Shown here: positions 1 through 8,389 of the stretch, one piece after another
Layout of the letters: each line of letters begins with the position of its first letter
Position numbering within the stretch: the stretch's first letter is position 1
Origin: Jeotgalibacillus malaysiensis
GTDB lineage: Bacteria; Bacillota; Bacilli; Bacillales; Jeotgalibacillaceae
Length of the DNA: 64,000 nt
Reading direction: 5' to 3'
NCBI GenBank assembly: GCA_000818095.1
Contig: CP009417.1
Location: 539,071 to 603,070, forward strand
Position numbers and translations under genes: made by a program
Notes under the pieces: model-generated
What the model was told of the DNA's origin: nothing
Seen by the model: the letters and a program-made list of their open reading frames with translations, nothing else
Database searches by the model: none

Positions 1-152
1 TCTTTTTCTGAAATTTGTCCCTTGCTTTGCCATGTCAATTCCTGAATCAGTGTCTTGCGATATGAAATCAGCTCATCTTCTGTAAAGATAGCCGGATTCT
101 TCTTCACGACAACCACCGATTCTTTTTTTGCCTTTGATTTGCGTGCCATCAT
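1..152 (-). CDS. partial gene, lysine-rich N-terminus
   Basis: Reading leftwards from a tandem ATG-ATG at 147-152, an open frame runs off the window edge with no stop in about 50 codons. An AGAGGAG ribosome-binding site lies just upstream. The visible N-terminus is basic (MMARKSKAKK...) and then becomes amphipathic. No family can be assigned from this fragment. It is divergent from the NERD gene at 309. Confidence 0.6.
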   Translation of the reverse strand, partial: MMARKSKAKKESVVVVKKNPAIFTEDELISYRKTLIQELTWQSKGQISEK

Positions 153-241
153 TAGCACTCCTCTCATCTATTAATGCTTTATGTTATGCAAAGAGTTGGT
201 TGGTCATAAGATATCCAATACGGTTGTTAAGTAAAATATAT

Positions 242-270
242 TTGACAAAAATATATTGTTGCTATTAAAA
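242..270 (+). promoter_or_regulatory. candidate promoter of the NERD gene
   Basis: TTGACA at 242-247 and an AT-rich -10-like TTAAAA at 265-270 are separated by 17 bp. There is no GTCAA half-site, so this is not one of the palindromic promoters. Confidence 0.4.
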
Positions 271-308
271 TTATCTAAGAAACGGTATTAGAATGGAGGG
301 TTTTACCA

Positions 309-1700
309 ATGAAAAACAATATAGTTCAATTTCTTGTTCGAAATGGGATGAGTATCCTGCGAGGGTTGCGAATGACGAAAGACCAACACTTTTCGTTTCG
401 AGAACAAGTGTTATTTATAGGGGTTCTGATTACTGCCTTTATTTTAAATCTTATCTTCCAGCCCTATGGAGATTTTAGTGAATTGTTCTGGGGGTTCTTA
501 GCATGGGTGTTCATAACAAATGGAACGGTTTTTGCCATTCGAGAGTATTTGATTTATCGAAAAGAATCGGAATATCGAAAGCGGGTATCTTCACTTGGAC
601 ACCATCTTTACAACCTGGATAAGACAAAGCCTGAAATGATTGAAATTCAAGAAGAGATTCCTACATGCCATAAGACCAACGACGAAGCGTATCTTCAATA
701 CAAGAACGACCTAAATCGCCTGAAAGAGGGAATTCAGCCTCATACCACAACAGACATTGTGTCAGAAATCTCTGTGATGGACGAATTGAAACCATTGAAA
801 GAAGTATTAAACACAGCCTCTTATAAAGTTAATGACGTTTTTGGATGTCCCCATTACCAGGTTAAATTAGAGCTTGAAGACTGGTTGATGAAGAATACAC
901 TTCCAGTTATCGACTCTGCGAATCAAAAAGTAGAGTTTCTAAAGAAGGCATTGGAAGAATTAAAGAATGCTAGAATGGCAATTAAAACGGGCGTAGAAGG
1001 GGAAATGATGGTTTCGGATTACCTTGAAGATTTCAAGGATACATTACTTCCGCTAAACGGCATTCGATTCCAAAGCGACAAAGGTACAGTTGAAAATGAT
1101 GTCCTACTCTTTACTGAACAAGGAATCTTTTCTTTAGAAATCAAAAACATTGGTGCGAACGGGTATAAAGTGGTTAAAATTTCTAAGGATGGTTTGTGGT
1201 ATGACAAAGGCTATCATGATTGGATTCGAAGCGACAAGGATAAAATTTTCGACCAAGTGAATCGACATACAGCATTAACGGAACGCCTGATTGGAGAGAG
1301 CTTTGGGTCTAAAGACAAATACCAAGTGAAAAGCATGATTGTCATTCCGAATAAAAATCTCGAAATCGAGAACGAATCGATTTTCAATATTGTAAGACCA
1401 AATCAAATCGTGCCACTCATTCGTGAAATGCCCAAAGTATTGACGAGAGAAGAATGTCTGGAGCTTCAAAAATTCTTCATATCAAAAGACATCGGTCAGG
1501 CAAAATTTGAACACCTGGATTCAGAAAAATTGGTATCAGAGATTTTGAGAGTGTTTGAATCGTTAGTTCAAGATTGTGAATTTCTGAAATCGACGTATCT
1601 CATTCAAGAAACCTATGTCGAACATGTAACAAATAATAATATCGGGAAATATTTACGTTGGAAATACCTAAACTATAATTCTACGAGAAGTGTCATATGA
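309..1700 (+). CDS. NERD-domain membrane protein
   Basis: The 463-aa protein has two N-terminal hydrophobic segments (about residues 30-70), a charged helical middle, and a nuclease-related (NERD) domain at about 225-360. The domain shows the conserved GVEGEMMV start, an ENDVLLF segment and the LEIKN strand, which match the D and E-x-K of the restriction-endonuclease-like fold. NERD proteins are usually membrane-linked and of unclear substrate. GGAGG lies 10 nt before the ATG. A terminator follows. Nuclease activity is inferred from the retained acidic and lysine residues. Confidence 0.75.
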   Translation: MKNNIVQFLVRNGMSILRGLRMTKDQHFSFREQVLFIGVLITAFILNLIFQPYGDFSELFWGFLAWVFITNGTVFAIREYLIYRKESEYRKRVSSLGHHLYNLDKTKPEMIEIQEEIPTCHKTNDEAYLQYKNDLNRLKEGIQPHTTTDIVSEISVMDELKPLKEVLNTASYKVNDVFGCPHYQVKLELEDWLMKNTLPVIDSANQKVEFLKKALEELKNARMAIKTGVEGEMMVSDYLEDFKDTLLPLNGIRFQSDKGTVENDVLLFTEQGIFSLEIKNIGANGYKVVKISKDGLWYDKGYHDWIRSDKDKIFDQVNRHTALTERLIGESFGSKDKYQVKSMIVIPNKNLEIENESIFNIVRPNQIVPLIREMPKVLTREECLELQKFFISKDIGQAKFEHLDSEKLVSEILRVFESLVQDCEFLKSTYLIQETYVEHVTNNNIGKYLRWKYLNYNSTRSVI

Positions 1701-1715
1701 GACACTTCTTTTTTT
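1687..1715 (+). terminator. intrinsic terminator
   Basis: An 8-bp stem GAAGTGTC/GACACTTC with a 6-nt loop is followed by seven T. It ends the NERD gene; the stop codon lies inside the stem-loop. Confidence 0.9.
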
Positions 1716-1725
1716 GTTGTCATTT

Positions 1726-1757
1726 TAGACAATAGTCAATATAATAAGACGTATTAA
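1726..1757 (+). promoter_or_regulatory. type-1 palindromic promoter
   Basis: The palindrome variant TAGACAATAGTCAA (1726-1739) carries the -35 half. A weak TATTAA (1752-1757) is the best -10. It serves the phosphoesterase gene. Confidence 0.55.
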
Positions 1758-1802
1758 ACGATAGGGAAACGAAATCGTTTTTATTTAAAAGGAGGAGAAA
1801 GT

Positions 1803-2633
1803 ATGAAAATTGACCATGTAGCAGATATGCACATTAATCACTGGGTTCCGTTTATTCCGAATCAATTGAAGTGGGAAAAGAGGACGAGAGAATTCGTTCG
1901 GCGTATTTTGAGAAAGAAAACAGGAGAAGTCCTTGTCCTTGCTGGTGATTTTAGCGAAGTGAACGCACAGACGATTTGGGTACTTGATGAAGCATCGAAG
2001 CATTATGAGATGGTGTATTGGACATTTGGAAATCATGACTTGTATCTTCTTTCCAAACGTGACAACAAGAAATACAAACACCATTCCTTGAATCGGGTAC
2101 AAGAGGTCATTGAGAAGACTGCTCACATCGAAAATGTTATCCCGCTCATCCAACGGACACATACGTTCAAAGGAAAAACCTTTGCCGGAGATGTCCTTTG
2201 GTATCTTCCGAAATCAATGGGGGATTGGGATTTCTACCGGAATGTCTCGAATGATTCAGCCTATATCAAGCATCAAGAGGCGTGGAATATGGATGATGTC
2301 GCACGACTTCTCTATAAATCATCTGCTGATTGGTATGATGGTCTTGAGGGGCAAGACATTGACGTCATGGTGACGCATGTACCGCCTGTTCATCCGTCCA
2401 TCTCTCCGTATTCACCGAATGGCTGTTATCATTCGACAGTGCCATTTTTAGCCGCTCCACATTGGATTTGCGGTCATTCGCATCTTCAAGGTGTATTTGA
2501 AAAGGCTGGGACGACATTCCATATGAACTGTGTCGGATATCCGAATGCATATGACAATGCCCAGCGATTTGAGTTGCCTGGTGATAAGGTAGACAGTCAG
2601 CTTGTCATTGACGTTCAGATGTTTACCATTTGA
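1803..2633 (+). CDS. calcineurin-like metallophosphoesterase
   Basis: The 276-aa protein carries all metal-binding motifs of the calcineurin-like superfamily in order: DMH near residue 8, GDFSE (48), GNHD (75), a THVPP histidine (194) and GHSH (223). It should hydrolyse phosphomono- or diesters (nucleotides, nucleic acid or phosphoprotein) using two metal ions. There is no signal peptide, so it is cytosolic. AGGAGG sits 8 nt before the ATG. Similar stand-alone enzymes occur in phages and plasmids; the substrate cannot be read from sequence. Confidence 0.85.
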   Translation: MKIDHVADMHINHWVPFIPNQLKWEKRTREFVRRILRKKTGEVLVLAGDFSEVNAQTIWVLDEASKHYEMVYWTFGNHDLYLLSKRDNKKYKHHSLNRVQEVIEKTAHIENVIPLIQRTHTFKGKTFAGDVLWYLPKSMGDWDFYRNVSNDSAYIKHQEAWNMDDVARLLYKSSADWYDGLEGQDIDVMVTHVPPVHPSISPYSPNGCYHSTVPFLAAPHWICGHSHLQGVFEKAGTTFHMNCVGYPNAYDNAQRFELPGDKVDSQLVIDVQMFTI

Positions 2634-2647
2634 TAATTAAATTTATA

Positions 2648-2676
2648 TTGACAATAGGCAAAATTATAATTAAACT
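2648..2676 (+). promoter_or_regulatory. type-1 palindromic promoter
   Basis: TTGACAATAGGCAA (one mismatch in the right half) with -10 TAAACT at 2671-2676, spacer 17 bp. Drives the winged-helix gene. Confidence 0.6.
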
Positions 2677-2727
2677 ATTGGTAAGAAATAAAAAATAAAC
2701 CAACTTATATAAAAGGAGTGTTCTTTC

Positions 2728-3351
2728 ATGACACAACAACTATCCTCAGCAGTCGTTTCCCAAACGACTCAATCCGACCTCGAAGTATTATTGGCACAAC
2801 TTCAGAAGGAGCCAAATGCAGAATTCCTCCCGCTTGCGAATAATCCGCATCGATTTATTGAATTCTTGTATTTCCTTCGTCGCCAAACCGGAAACCTTGC
2901 TCATAAGGAAAAGATTTCAAATCACTTCAAGATTACAGAACGTCAAGTTCGATTCTATGCAAAAGCAGGAGAAGAACTCTTCGGTCTCTTCCACTCTCCA
3001 GAACCAGGATATGTGGCATTGACAGCACTTGGGAAACAATTATCATTCAGCCGAAAGGAAGAAGTGGAGCAATTCCTATTTTCTGAAATGAAAAAGTTGC
3101 CGATTGTAAAAGCGTTCTTAAATAAAGACGTCTCGATTGTGAAACCTCAGATTGTTGAGGAAATCCAAAATAATGAAAAATGGGTGGAAGAATACTCATT
3201 AGTCAGTATTGAACGCCGAGCAGATACGATTCGTTCATGGGTTGACCATATCCAACGAAACGGAAAACCGGTTTCAGAGCGTGAAATCCTTAAATTCGTC
3301 AAAGAGAATTCAGCGATTCTTTCAAGCTTGTTTTCTCGTAGGTCAGCATAA
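2728..3351 (+). CDS. winged-helix DNA-binding-like protein
   Basis: The 207-aa protein has a segment at about 55-110 with the pattern of a winged helix: a helix with KISNHF, a recognition-like helix ITERQVRFYAKAGEEL, and a wing ending YVALTALGKQLS. This pattern is seen in small winged-helix domains attached to restriction or regulatory proteins. The C-terminus is helical and charged. A transcriptional or replication role is possible. It is followed by an overlapping small membrane-protein gene. Confidence 0.55.
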   Translation: MTQQLSSAVVSQTTQSDLEVLLAQLQKEPNAEFLPLANNPHRFIEFLYFLRRQTGNLAHKEKISNHFKITERQVRFYAKAGEELFGLFHSPEPGYVALTALGKQLSFSRKEEVEQFLFSEMKKLPIVKAFLNKDVSIVKPQIVEEIQNNEKWVEEYSLVSIERRADTIRSWVDHIQRNGKPVSEREILKFVKENSAILSSLFSRRSA

Positions 3352-3542
3352 TGATGGGTCTGTCTAATCTGCAACTTGTAGCGATTATCGTTCTTGCTAT
3401 TCACTTCGTTTGCCTTTCACTAATTGACAAGGTGCTCAAAAAGAATGTTGTGAAGGAAAGTGTACATGGTCGTATCAACACAATACAACTACTTGTCATC
3501 ATAAGCTCTTCAATGTTGACAGGATGGATTCTCTTCACGTAA
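3351..3542 (+). CDS. small two-helix membrane protein
   Basis: A 63-aa protein with two predicted transmembrane helices (about 7-25 and 45-62) separated by a basic loop. Its ATG overlaps the upstream stop codon by one base, so translation is probably coupled. No family is recognised. Confidence 0.6.
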   Translation: MMGLSNLQLVAIIVLAIHFVCLSLIDKVLKKNVVKESVHGRINTIQLLVIISSSMLTGWILFT

Positions 3543-3568
3543 AAAGACCCTTTAAAGGGTCTTTTTTA
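3541..3568. terminator. bidirectional terminator
   Basis: AAAAAGACCC/GGGTCTTTTTT hairpin between convergent genes; A-tract on one side, T-tract on the other. Confidence 0.9.
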
Positions 3569-3967
3569 GTTCCATATTTGAATGTGACCATCAGAAGTGA
3601 CAACAACGTGCTCTGCCATATGACAAGGTTCATTTGTTGATACTTCTCTAAAGTATTCTGTCATGTACGGATTGTACCAAACGGATTCTCCTGGTGTTGA
3701 AAAAACAGTTTCATCCCAATATCCTTCTACATAAGCGTGAACATTCTTTTGTTTCTTTTCAAGAACCTTCTGCCGATTCTTCTCAGACACAATAAAACGT
3801 GCCTGTTTCACGACCGCAATGTCTGTATGACCGACCACAAGATTGCCTTGCTTAATAGAGATTTTTCCATTATGAAGGTTTCGGTAGAGGCGGACTTTCT
3901 TTGAGGGGTCGAGTGTGCGACTTTTATAGGAGAGATAAGTGGTGACAGTACTGTCTAATTGGTTCAT
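3566..3967 (-). CDS. conserved phage/plasmid protein (RLYRNLHNG type)
   Basis: The frame extends further upstream, but GAGGTG lies 8 nt before the ATG at 3967, giving a 133-aa protein. Its core (VRLYRNLHNGKISIKQG, then HTDI, ARFIVS and a KNVHAYVEG strand) resembles a short family common in phage and plasmid genomes with no assigned function. Both strand-rich halves of the family are present. It is cytosolic. Confidence 0.65.
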   Translation of the reverse strand: MNQLDSTVTTYLSYKSRTLDPSKKVRLYRNLHNGKISIKQGNLVVGHTDIAVVKQARFIVSEKNRQKVLEKKQKNVHAYVEGYWDETVFSTPGESVWYNPYMTEYFREVSTNEPCHMAEHVVVTSDGHIQIWN

Positions 3968-4030
3968 ATGAAAACACCTCATTTCAGATTGATAGAATAT
4001 GCTATGCAAATAGAATCTTTGAGATAAATG

Positions 4031-4096
4031 GAATGAACTACAACCGAGAGTGAGTAGGATAAAGGATAACAAAACAAAAGGTGTACGCAATGTACA
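4031..4096 (+). promoter_or_regulatory. type-2 promoter and leader hairpin
   Basis: GAATGA (4031-4036), 18 bp, then TAGGAT (4055-4060). The hairpin TGTAC-GCAAT-GTACA (4082-4096) lies just before the GAGGAGG of the next gene. Confidence 0.45.
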
Positions 4097-4113
4097 TTGA
4101 GGAGGATAATAGG

Positions 4114-4530
4114 ATGAATCATTTTGCGATGGACTGGTGGATGAAAGAAGAGGAGAAACGTAAGAATCTTCAAACGGCAAATCAAGTACATTTGATTAAC
4201 AACCAGCTTTCAAATGCCATTATGCGATTATCTGCAGATGTGAAAAAGGAAGAGTATCGAGAATTTGAAAGTGAGTACAATCGTCATCTCGTCCAATCTG
4301 GAATCTGGTATTTACGTTATGCCAACAACTTTGAGAATCCATTGGTGATGGGGGTACAAGCGGCTTGGATTGCGTTCATTTTCGAACAAGAAGAAAGCAA
4401 GGGCAATCTAAATAATCTCCGATACACAGAACATGAGTTTCGCCGGTTGCTCAATCAAGTAAAAATGCAGGATTATCAAGCGTTTCATCAAATCCTTCAT
4501 TTATTCCCGCATCTTCAATCCTGGCAATAA
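4114..4530 (+). CDS. hypothetical protein
   Basis: 138 aa, start chosen at the ATG 8 nt after GAGGAGG rather than an upstream GTG without a site. Mostly alpha-helical and charged with aromatic-rich stretches (WYLRYANNF). No family recognised. Followed immediately by a terminator, so it is monocistronic. Confidence 0.6.
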   Translation: MNHFAMDWWMKEEEKRKNLQTANQVHLINNQLSNAIMRLSADVKKEEYREFESEYNRHLVQSGIWYLRYANNFENPLVMGVQAAWIAFIFEQEESKGNLNNLRYTEHEFRRLLNQVKMQDYQAFHQILHLFPHLQSWQ

Positions 4531-4557
4531 ACCCTCTCGAAAAGAGGGTTTTCTTTG
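4530..4557 (+). terminator. intrinsic terminator
   Basis: ACCCTCT/AGAGGGT stem, GAAA-like loop, T-rich tail. Confidence 0.85.
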
Positions 4558-4567
4558 TTGATATATA

Positions 4568-4596
4568 TTGACAATAGTGATAAAATTAATTAAACA
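4568..4596 (+). promoter_or_regulatory. type-1 promoter, degenerate right half
   Basis: TTGACAATAGTGAT at 4568-4581 with TAAACA at 4591-4596 (17 bp). Confidence 0.5.
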
Positions 4597-4618
4597 ATAA
4601 TCTAAAAGGTGTGGTGGT

Positions 4619-4972
4619 ATGAGAAGGAAGTTGCAGGAAATTGAGGAGTTTAGAGGCACGTTCACAGGAGTGTTTGTTCGAATGGGAGGTAAGAGAGGGT
4701 ATAAGGGAATACTCCCAACGCTATTGTTGAAAGATGTGAGGAATCAGGAAGGGGAAATAATGACTGACCATCTTTGGTTCAACTTCACAAAAGGATTTCA
4801 AGAGCTTCGAGAGATTCGTGAAGGAGACGTCATTCAATTTGATGCTAGAGTCAAACCGTATGAAAAAGGTTACAAAGGGCGAAGAGTTAATGTTTATGAT
4901 TCAAGCATTCAACTGGACTATAAATTAAGTCATCCTACAAAAATTTCAAAAGTGAATAAGGAGTGTGGTTAA
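4619..4972 (+). CDS. conserved accessory protein, OB-like
   Basis: The 117-aa protein has the pattern DHLWFNFTKGF, then GDVIQFDARVKPYEKGYKG. I recognise this as a small family spread through Firmicutes phages and plasmids, resembling an OB-fold strand arrangement. AGGTG precedes the ATG. Only one base separates its stop codon from the next start, so the two genes form an operon. Nucleic-acid binding is a guess from the fold-like pattern. Confidence 0.6.
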   Translation: MRRKLQEIEEFRGTFTGVFVRMGGKRGYKGILPTLLLKDVRNQEGEIMTDHLWFNFTKGFQELREIREGDVIQFDARVKPYEKGYKGRRVNVYDSSIQLDYKLSHPTKISKVNKECG

Positions 4973-4973
4973 T

Positions 4974-5372
4974 ATGGAACTAGGTAATTTGATGATGGGG
5001 AACTCACGGGGGAATTTTACAGTCAATCGGGATTGGCAGACCCAATTTCATGAATTTCTTGATGTATGTGGCTTTGATAATTATGGACACATCGATGATA
5101 AAGAGTTAGATATCTATAAACAGGAAGAAACCAGTGGAAATGAAACGGATGTCTGGTTTGAGAATGACGTATTCATCATTCGACCTTATTATTGGGGAGA
5201 TGAGGAAACATTTTGTGTGCGACCCAATTTTGTTTTCAAGCCAACAGGATTTGAATTACAGTGGTACAAATATCCATTCCGGGATTCTTATATGAATCAA
5301 GATATCTCGTTCAACACACTGCTTGACATCTTAAAACAATGTGAAAATAGTCTTGTTCCAGAACGTGTCTAA
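4974..5372 (+). CDS. hypothetical acidic protein
   Basis: 132 aa; the ATG 9 nt after AAGGAG is preferred to an upstream in-frame codon. Acidic and aromatic-rich (W and Y in the second half). Last gene of a two-gene unit closed by a terminator. No family recognised. Confidence 0.6.
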   Translation: MELGNLMMGNSRGNFTVNRDWQTQFHEFLDVCGFDNYGHIDDKELDIYKQEETSGNETDVWFENDVFIIRPYYWGDEETFCVRPNFVFKPTGFELQWYKYPFRDSYMNQDISFNTLLDILKQCENSLVPERV

Positions 5373-5386
5373 CACGTTCTTTTTCT
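5361..5386 (+). terminator. intrinsic terminator
   Basis: Perfect 8-bp GAACGTGT/ACACGTTC stem with a 3-nt loop containing the stop codon, then T-rich tail. Confidence 0.9.
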
Positions 5387-5431
5387 TTTTCATGACAGAC
5401 GTATGGAGTAAATAGCGTTATACTAATCGGG

Positions 5432-5448
5432 AAGGAAATTTGTTCCTT
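5432..5448 (+). promoter_or_regulatory. leader hairpin
   Basis: AAGGAA-ATTTG-TTCCTT hairpin in the 5' UTR of the DUF2325 gene, followed by an AT-rich spacer. It matches the hairpin-leader family. Confidence 0.4.
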
Positions 5449-5487
5449 TATTATGAGTGAAAAGAGGAATAGGGAAGGAAGGATAAC

Positions 5488-6693
5488 GTGAATCGTCAAT
5501 CGATATTAAGACAAACAAAGCTTGAAATGAAGCGTTGGATTGAGCAAGTAGATTTTGAGAATGCCAATGAGATTAAAGAAAAGTTACTTTATTATTTTGA
5601 AGTGCTGGACGCCATTCATGATTTACCAGAAGCACCACCAAAGAAGGTGCAACCTGAAAAGAACACTGAAAAAGAGAAGCTCGAAACAAACGATATCGAA
5701 AAAGAGTCAACGGATTTAATCAATAGCGAAAACGATGTAGATAATGATAGAGACAAAGAGATAGAGAGCGTAGAAACAATAGAGGGAATGGAAGAGAAGA
5801 AAGAGACAGAAGAAAAAGATAGAGTGAAGACAGAAGAAGGCTACATAGTCGAAAGAAAATTACGAGGAGCGATATTGACTGAAATTAATGCGTTTATACC
5901 GGAAGGGATTCTTCGAAAACTCGACATTGAGCATGGAGACAGAGTGGAAGCAAGAAAAATGGAAGATGCGTCGGATGATGGAAGAAATCGCTATCACTAT
6001 ACACTGATTGAAAAGGGAGATGGAAAAGACGCTCCTGACCGGACACAAATGGAATACTGTGTTATTGAAAAAGAGGGCGGAATGTTTGTCGTTAAATCTA
6101 GTAGTTTGACAGGAGAAGAGATAAAGTTCAATGGCGTTAGTTACCCAATTGTATTAAACGAAATGGATATTCGACATTTTTCATTGCAAGAGGGTGACAT
6201 CATCGATATCGCCTATAGAAAAAGCATGCCAACCGAACACAAGGTGCTTTGGAAGCATGAAGATATTGAGATGCCCCATGAAAAAACAGGAGAATGGTCA
6301 CGGAAAAAGAAGGGGAATGACCAAGAAAAAGATTTGTCAGATGACATAGAGCCGACATTAGACGGCGTGACCGTCATGATAGTAGGAAATGAAGGCTCCA
6401 GAACATCCTATCAAGAACAGGTTGAAAAAAGAGGGGGAGAACTATTGTGGATAGATGCGAAAGAGAAAGTCGAGCGGTTTGAACCGCTTGTCAAAAAATC
6501 ATCATTTACGATTTTCTTATTAGGACTGAGTGGTCACACCGGAATGAAAAAAATTAAAGCATTATGTAAAGAATATAAAATACCGTTTGAAGCAACATTT
6601 AACCAAGGCATCACCTCCATCATACGTCTTGCAGAAGATACAGCTGAGAAATTGAAGAAAACAAAAAACGAGAACGTATCAGCTCTCGTCTAA
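5488..6693 (+). CDS. DUF2325-domain protein with long charged linker
   Basis: The 401-aa protein starts at GTG 8 nt after AGGAAGG. Residues 1-130 are helical then very rich in Glu, Lys and Asp (a disordered linker). A middle region (140-270) is beta-rich. The last 100 residues match DUF2325: VTVMIVGNEGSR, a YQEQVEKRGGELLW segment, and a final CKEYKIPFEA strand. DUF2325 resembles a Rossmann-like binding domain of unknown ligand. Its 3' end overlaps the convergent gene by 15 bp. Confidence 0.7.
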   Translation: MNRQSILRQTKLEMKRWIEQVDFENANEIKEKLLYYFEVLDAIHDLPEAPPKKVQPEKNTEKEKLETNDIEKESTDLINSENDVDNDRDKEIESVETIEGMEEKKETEEKDRVKTEEGYIVERKLRGAILTEINAFIPEGILRKLDIEHGDRVEARKMEDASDDGRNRYHYTLIEKGDGKDAPDRTQMEYCVIEKEGGMFVVKSSSLTGEEIKFNGVSYPIVLNEMDIRHFSLQEGDIIDIAYRKSMPTEHKVLWKHEDIEMPHEKTGEWSRKKKGNDQEKDLSDDIEPTLDGVTVMIVGNEGSRTSYQEQVEKRGGELLWIDAKEKVERFEPLVKKSSFTIFLLGLSGHTGMKKIKALCKEYKIPFEATFNQGITSIIRLAEDTAEKLKKTKNENVSALV

Positions 6694-7191
6694 ATTACGA
6701 GCCTTTCTTTTCCGCTCCATGCGGGAAGGATTGGCTTTTTTAGTTGCGACCGGTTCGGAAATTACGTCATCGTTTTCTTTTGCAAGTTCCTCATCCTGCC
6801 CCTCTTCCTGATACAGGTCATCTAATGCCACAATTCGTTTCGGACTGGCTAACGTCGAATCGGCTTCTGGATGTTGGACGACTTCTGTTGAAGATTCCTG
6901 AACAGATTCTTCTTTCACAGGGTTTTCGTTTAGATTCATCAAGACATCTTCGGGCTTCTTAACAGGATTATCTTCTTTCGACGTTTCATTTGGCTCCACT
7001 TCTTCCAAATCATTTAAAATATAGCTGTAAACAGCATGGAAACCGAATGGCAACATGGTCAATAAAACCAATGCGATAAGCAGGTCACCAAATGATAGGA
7101 AAAGGAAATATTCAACCTTCAATAATACCAAAATGGTCTCGATGAACAAAATCACTGCTGTTACTAATCTTGGACGTTCAAAAAAGTTCAT
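6679..7191 (-). CDS. membrane protein with acidic cytoplasmic tail
   Basis: 170 aa from the ATG 8 nt after AAGGAG. Two to three hydrophobic helices occupy residues 8-65, followed by an acidic, proline- and glutamate-rich tail and a basic C-terminal patch (RMERKRKARN). Likely a membrane anchor for a cytosolic tail. No family recognised. Overlaps the convergent DUF2325 gene at its end. Confidence 0.6.
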   Translation of the reverse strand: MNFFERPRLVTAVILFIETILVLLKVEYFLFLSFGDLLIALVLLTMLPFGFHAVYSYILNDLEEVEPNETSKEDNPVKKPEDVLMNLNENPVKEESVQESSTEVVQHPEADSTLASPKRIVALDDLYQEEGQDEELAKENDDVISEPVATKKANPSRMERKRKARNLDES

Positions 7192-7283
7192 GGACAACAC
7201 TCCTTTATGTTTTGTTTTGTATTTGACAGCTTTCGCCATCATTTATTGATTTATCGTATGTATTTCATGAGTCCCTCACAACT

Positions 7284-7313
7284 AAAAAACCCCCTCACGA
7301 AATCGTAAGAAGG
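7284..7313 (-). terminator. intrinsic terminator
   Basis: Read on the minus strand: a roughly 10-bp stem, CCTTCTTACG with CGTGAGGGGG (several G-U pairs), then six T. The G-U pairs only form on this strand. Confidence 0.8.
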
Positions 7314-7721
7314 TTAAGCGATACTTTCTGTTGCCTCCTCATCCAAATCAATGAACGTGAAAAAGGATGTGTCATACACGATTAAATGAATGTCTCCATT
7401 TCCGTAGGTCAACGCACATGCCTTATATCCTTTTTCAAGCGTATAGTCCTGTAACCCTCGACAAGCTTCTTCTTCCTCATAGGAGAGTCCAGGGAAGATA
7501 GAAGGGATGTCTTCTTGATAATTTAAAAACAGTACATCCTCATTCGTTCCCTCTGCTGTCAGAATGGTATTTCCATAAGTCTTCGCTTCACTGGCTCGAC
7601 TCGTTAGATACACGGCACACCCCCAAATCCCCGGATATGGATTTGCCTTAAATCCCTCTTTTAAAATCTTATCTGCCATGAAGGATGATGTTCCGTGGTG
7701 CCATTTAATTGTTGATTCCAT
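7314..7721 (-). CDS. putative ADP-ribosyltransferase-fold protein (H-Y type)
   Basis: 135 aa starting 7 nt after GGGAGG. The order WHHGTS near residue 6, VYLTSRASEAKTYG near 40, and a late HLIVYDTSFF strand resembles the H-Y-[E/D/Q] layout of diphtheria-toxin/PARP-like ADP-ribosyltransferases: H binds NAD, Y stacks on nicotinamide. The catalytic acid is not certain. It starts inside the upstream phosphatase gene (61-bp overlap), so the two are co-expressed. Alternative: a non-catalytic relative of that fold. Confidence 0.5.
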   Translation of the reverse strand: MESTIKWHHGTSSFMADKILKEGFKANPYPGIWGCAVYLTSRASEAKTYGNTILTAEGTNEDVLFLNYQEDIPSIFPGLSYEEEEACRGLQDYTLEKGYKACALTYGNGDIHLIVYDTSFFTFIDLDEEATESIA

Positions 7722-8281
7722 AATAGTTCCTCCCATTCAAATCCTAGTTGTTTAACGGTCTGACGAACTTCCTGCTCGTTCCCCTCTATCTTTTGTTGAA
7801 AGAGTTGTTCCATAAGCTCTTCATGATGGCTGTCCCATCGTTCAATCCCCATTTCATCCTGGAACGACAAGATGTGTCGATTCGGAAAAATATGATGATT
7901 GAGATAGATACTACACTCTAAATCAAGTCGTTTGAGGTATCGTGCAAAGAGAATGCCAACAGCCGCACTTCGAGAGACGCCTGCTCGACAATGAACAATC
8001 ACTTCATCCAGTTGACGCAACTCCTCAAATGCTTCAAGGAGACACTTTGCTTCTTTTGAAGAAAAACAAACAGAGCCTGGATAATCTTCTTCTGCTGAAC
8101 TGTGAAGGTCATCCACCACAAGTGTGCATACAAAATCGAACAACTCGTCATATAGAAGTGGGGCGTTTCGTACCTCGGAGTTACCAAGAATCGCATCACT
8201 GTCAAAAAGGCGAATGATACCGGTTTTTTCTTTCGGGCGATACATGACCGCTTCATCATGCCCCATAATCTGTATCTTCAT
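7661..8281 (-). CDS. dual-specificity/tyrosine phosphatase-like protein
   Basis: 206 aa from the ATG 6 nt after AGAGGTG. The segment VIVHCRAGVSRSAA (about residue 113) is the P-loop of cysteine phosphatases (H-C-x5-R-S), with a WPD-loop aspartate plausibly in the preceding VVDDLHSS segment. It should remove phosphate from protein or nucleotide substrates in the cytosol. Similar small enzymes occur in phages and plasmids. Its 3' end overlaps the ART-like gene. Confidence 0.75.
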   Translation of the reverse strand: MKIQIMGHDEAVMYRPKEKTGIIRLFDSDAILGNSEVRNAPLLYDELFDFVCTLVVDDLHSSAEEDYPGSVCFSSKEAKCLLEAFEELRQLDEVIVHCRAGVSRSAAVGILFARYLKRLDLECSIYLNHHIFPNRHILSFQDEMGIERWDSHHEELMEQLFQQKIEGNEQEVRQTVKQLGFEWEELLWNQQLNGTTEHHPSWQIRF

Positions 8282-8326
8282 GGATACACCTCTTTTCTGA
8301 TTCATACTCTTATTATAGTCATTTTG

Positions 8327-8355
8327 TTGACAATAGTCAAAATTAGGTTTAAAAT
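8327..8355 (+). promoter_or_regulatory. type-1 palindromic promoter
   Basis: Perfect TTGACAATAGTCAA (8327-8340), 17-bp spacer, -10 TAAAAT (8350-8355). Confidence 0.8.
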
Positions 8356-8389
8356 AATAGTACTAAACCAACCGAAAGAGGCTGATGAT

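Noticed and set aside
3968..4180. N-terminal hydrophobic extension of the gene at 3967
   Set aside because: Overlaps the divergent promoter and start of 4114; the internal ATG has a proper ribosome-binding site.
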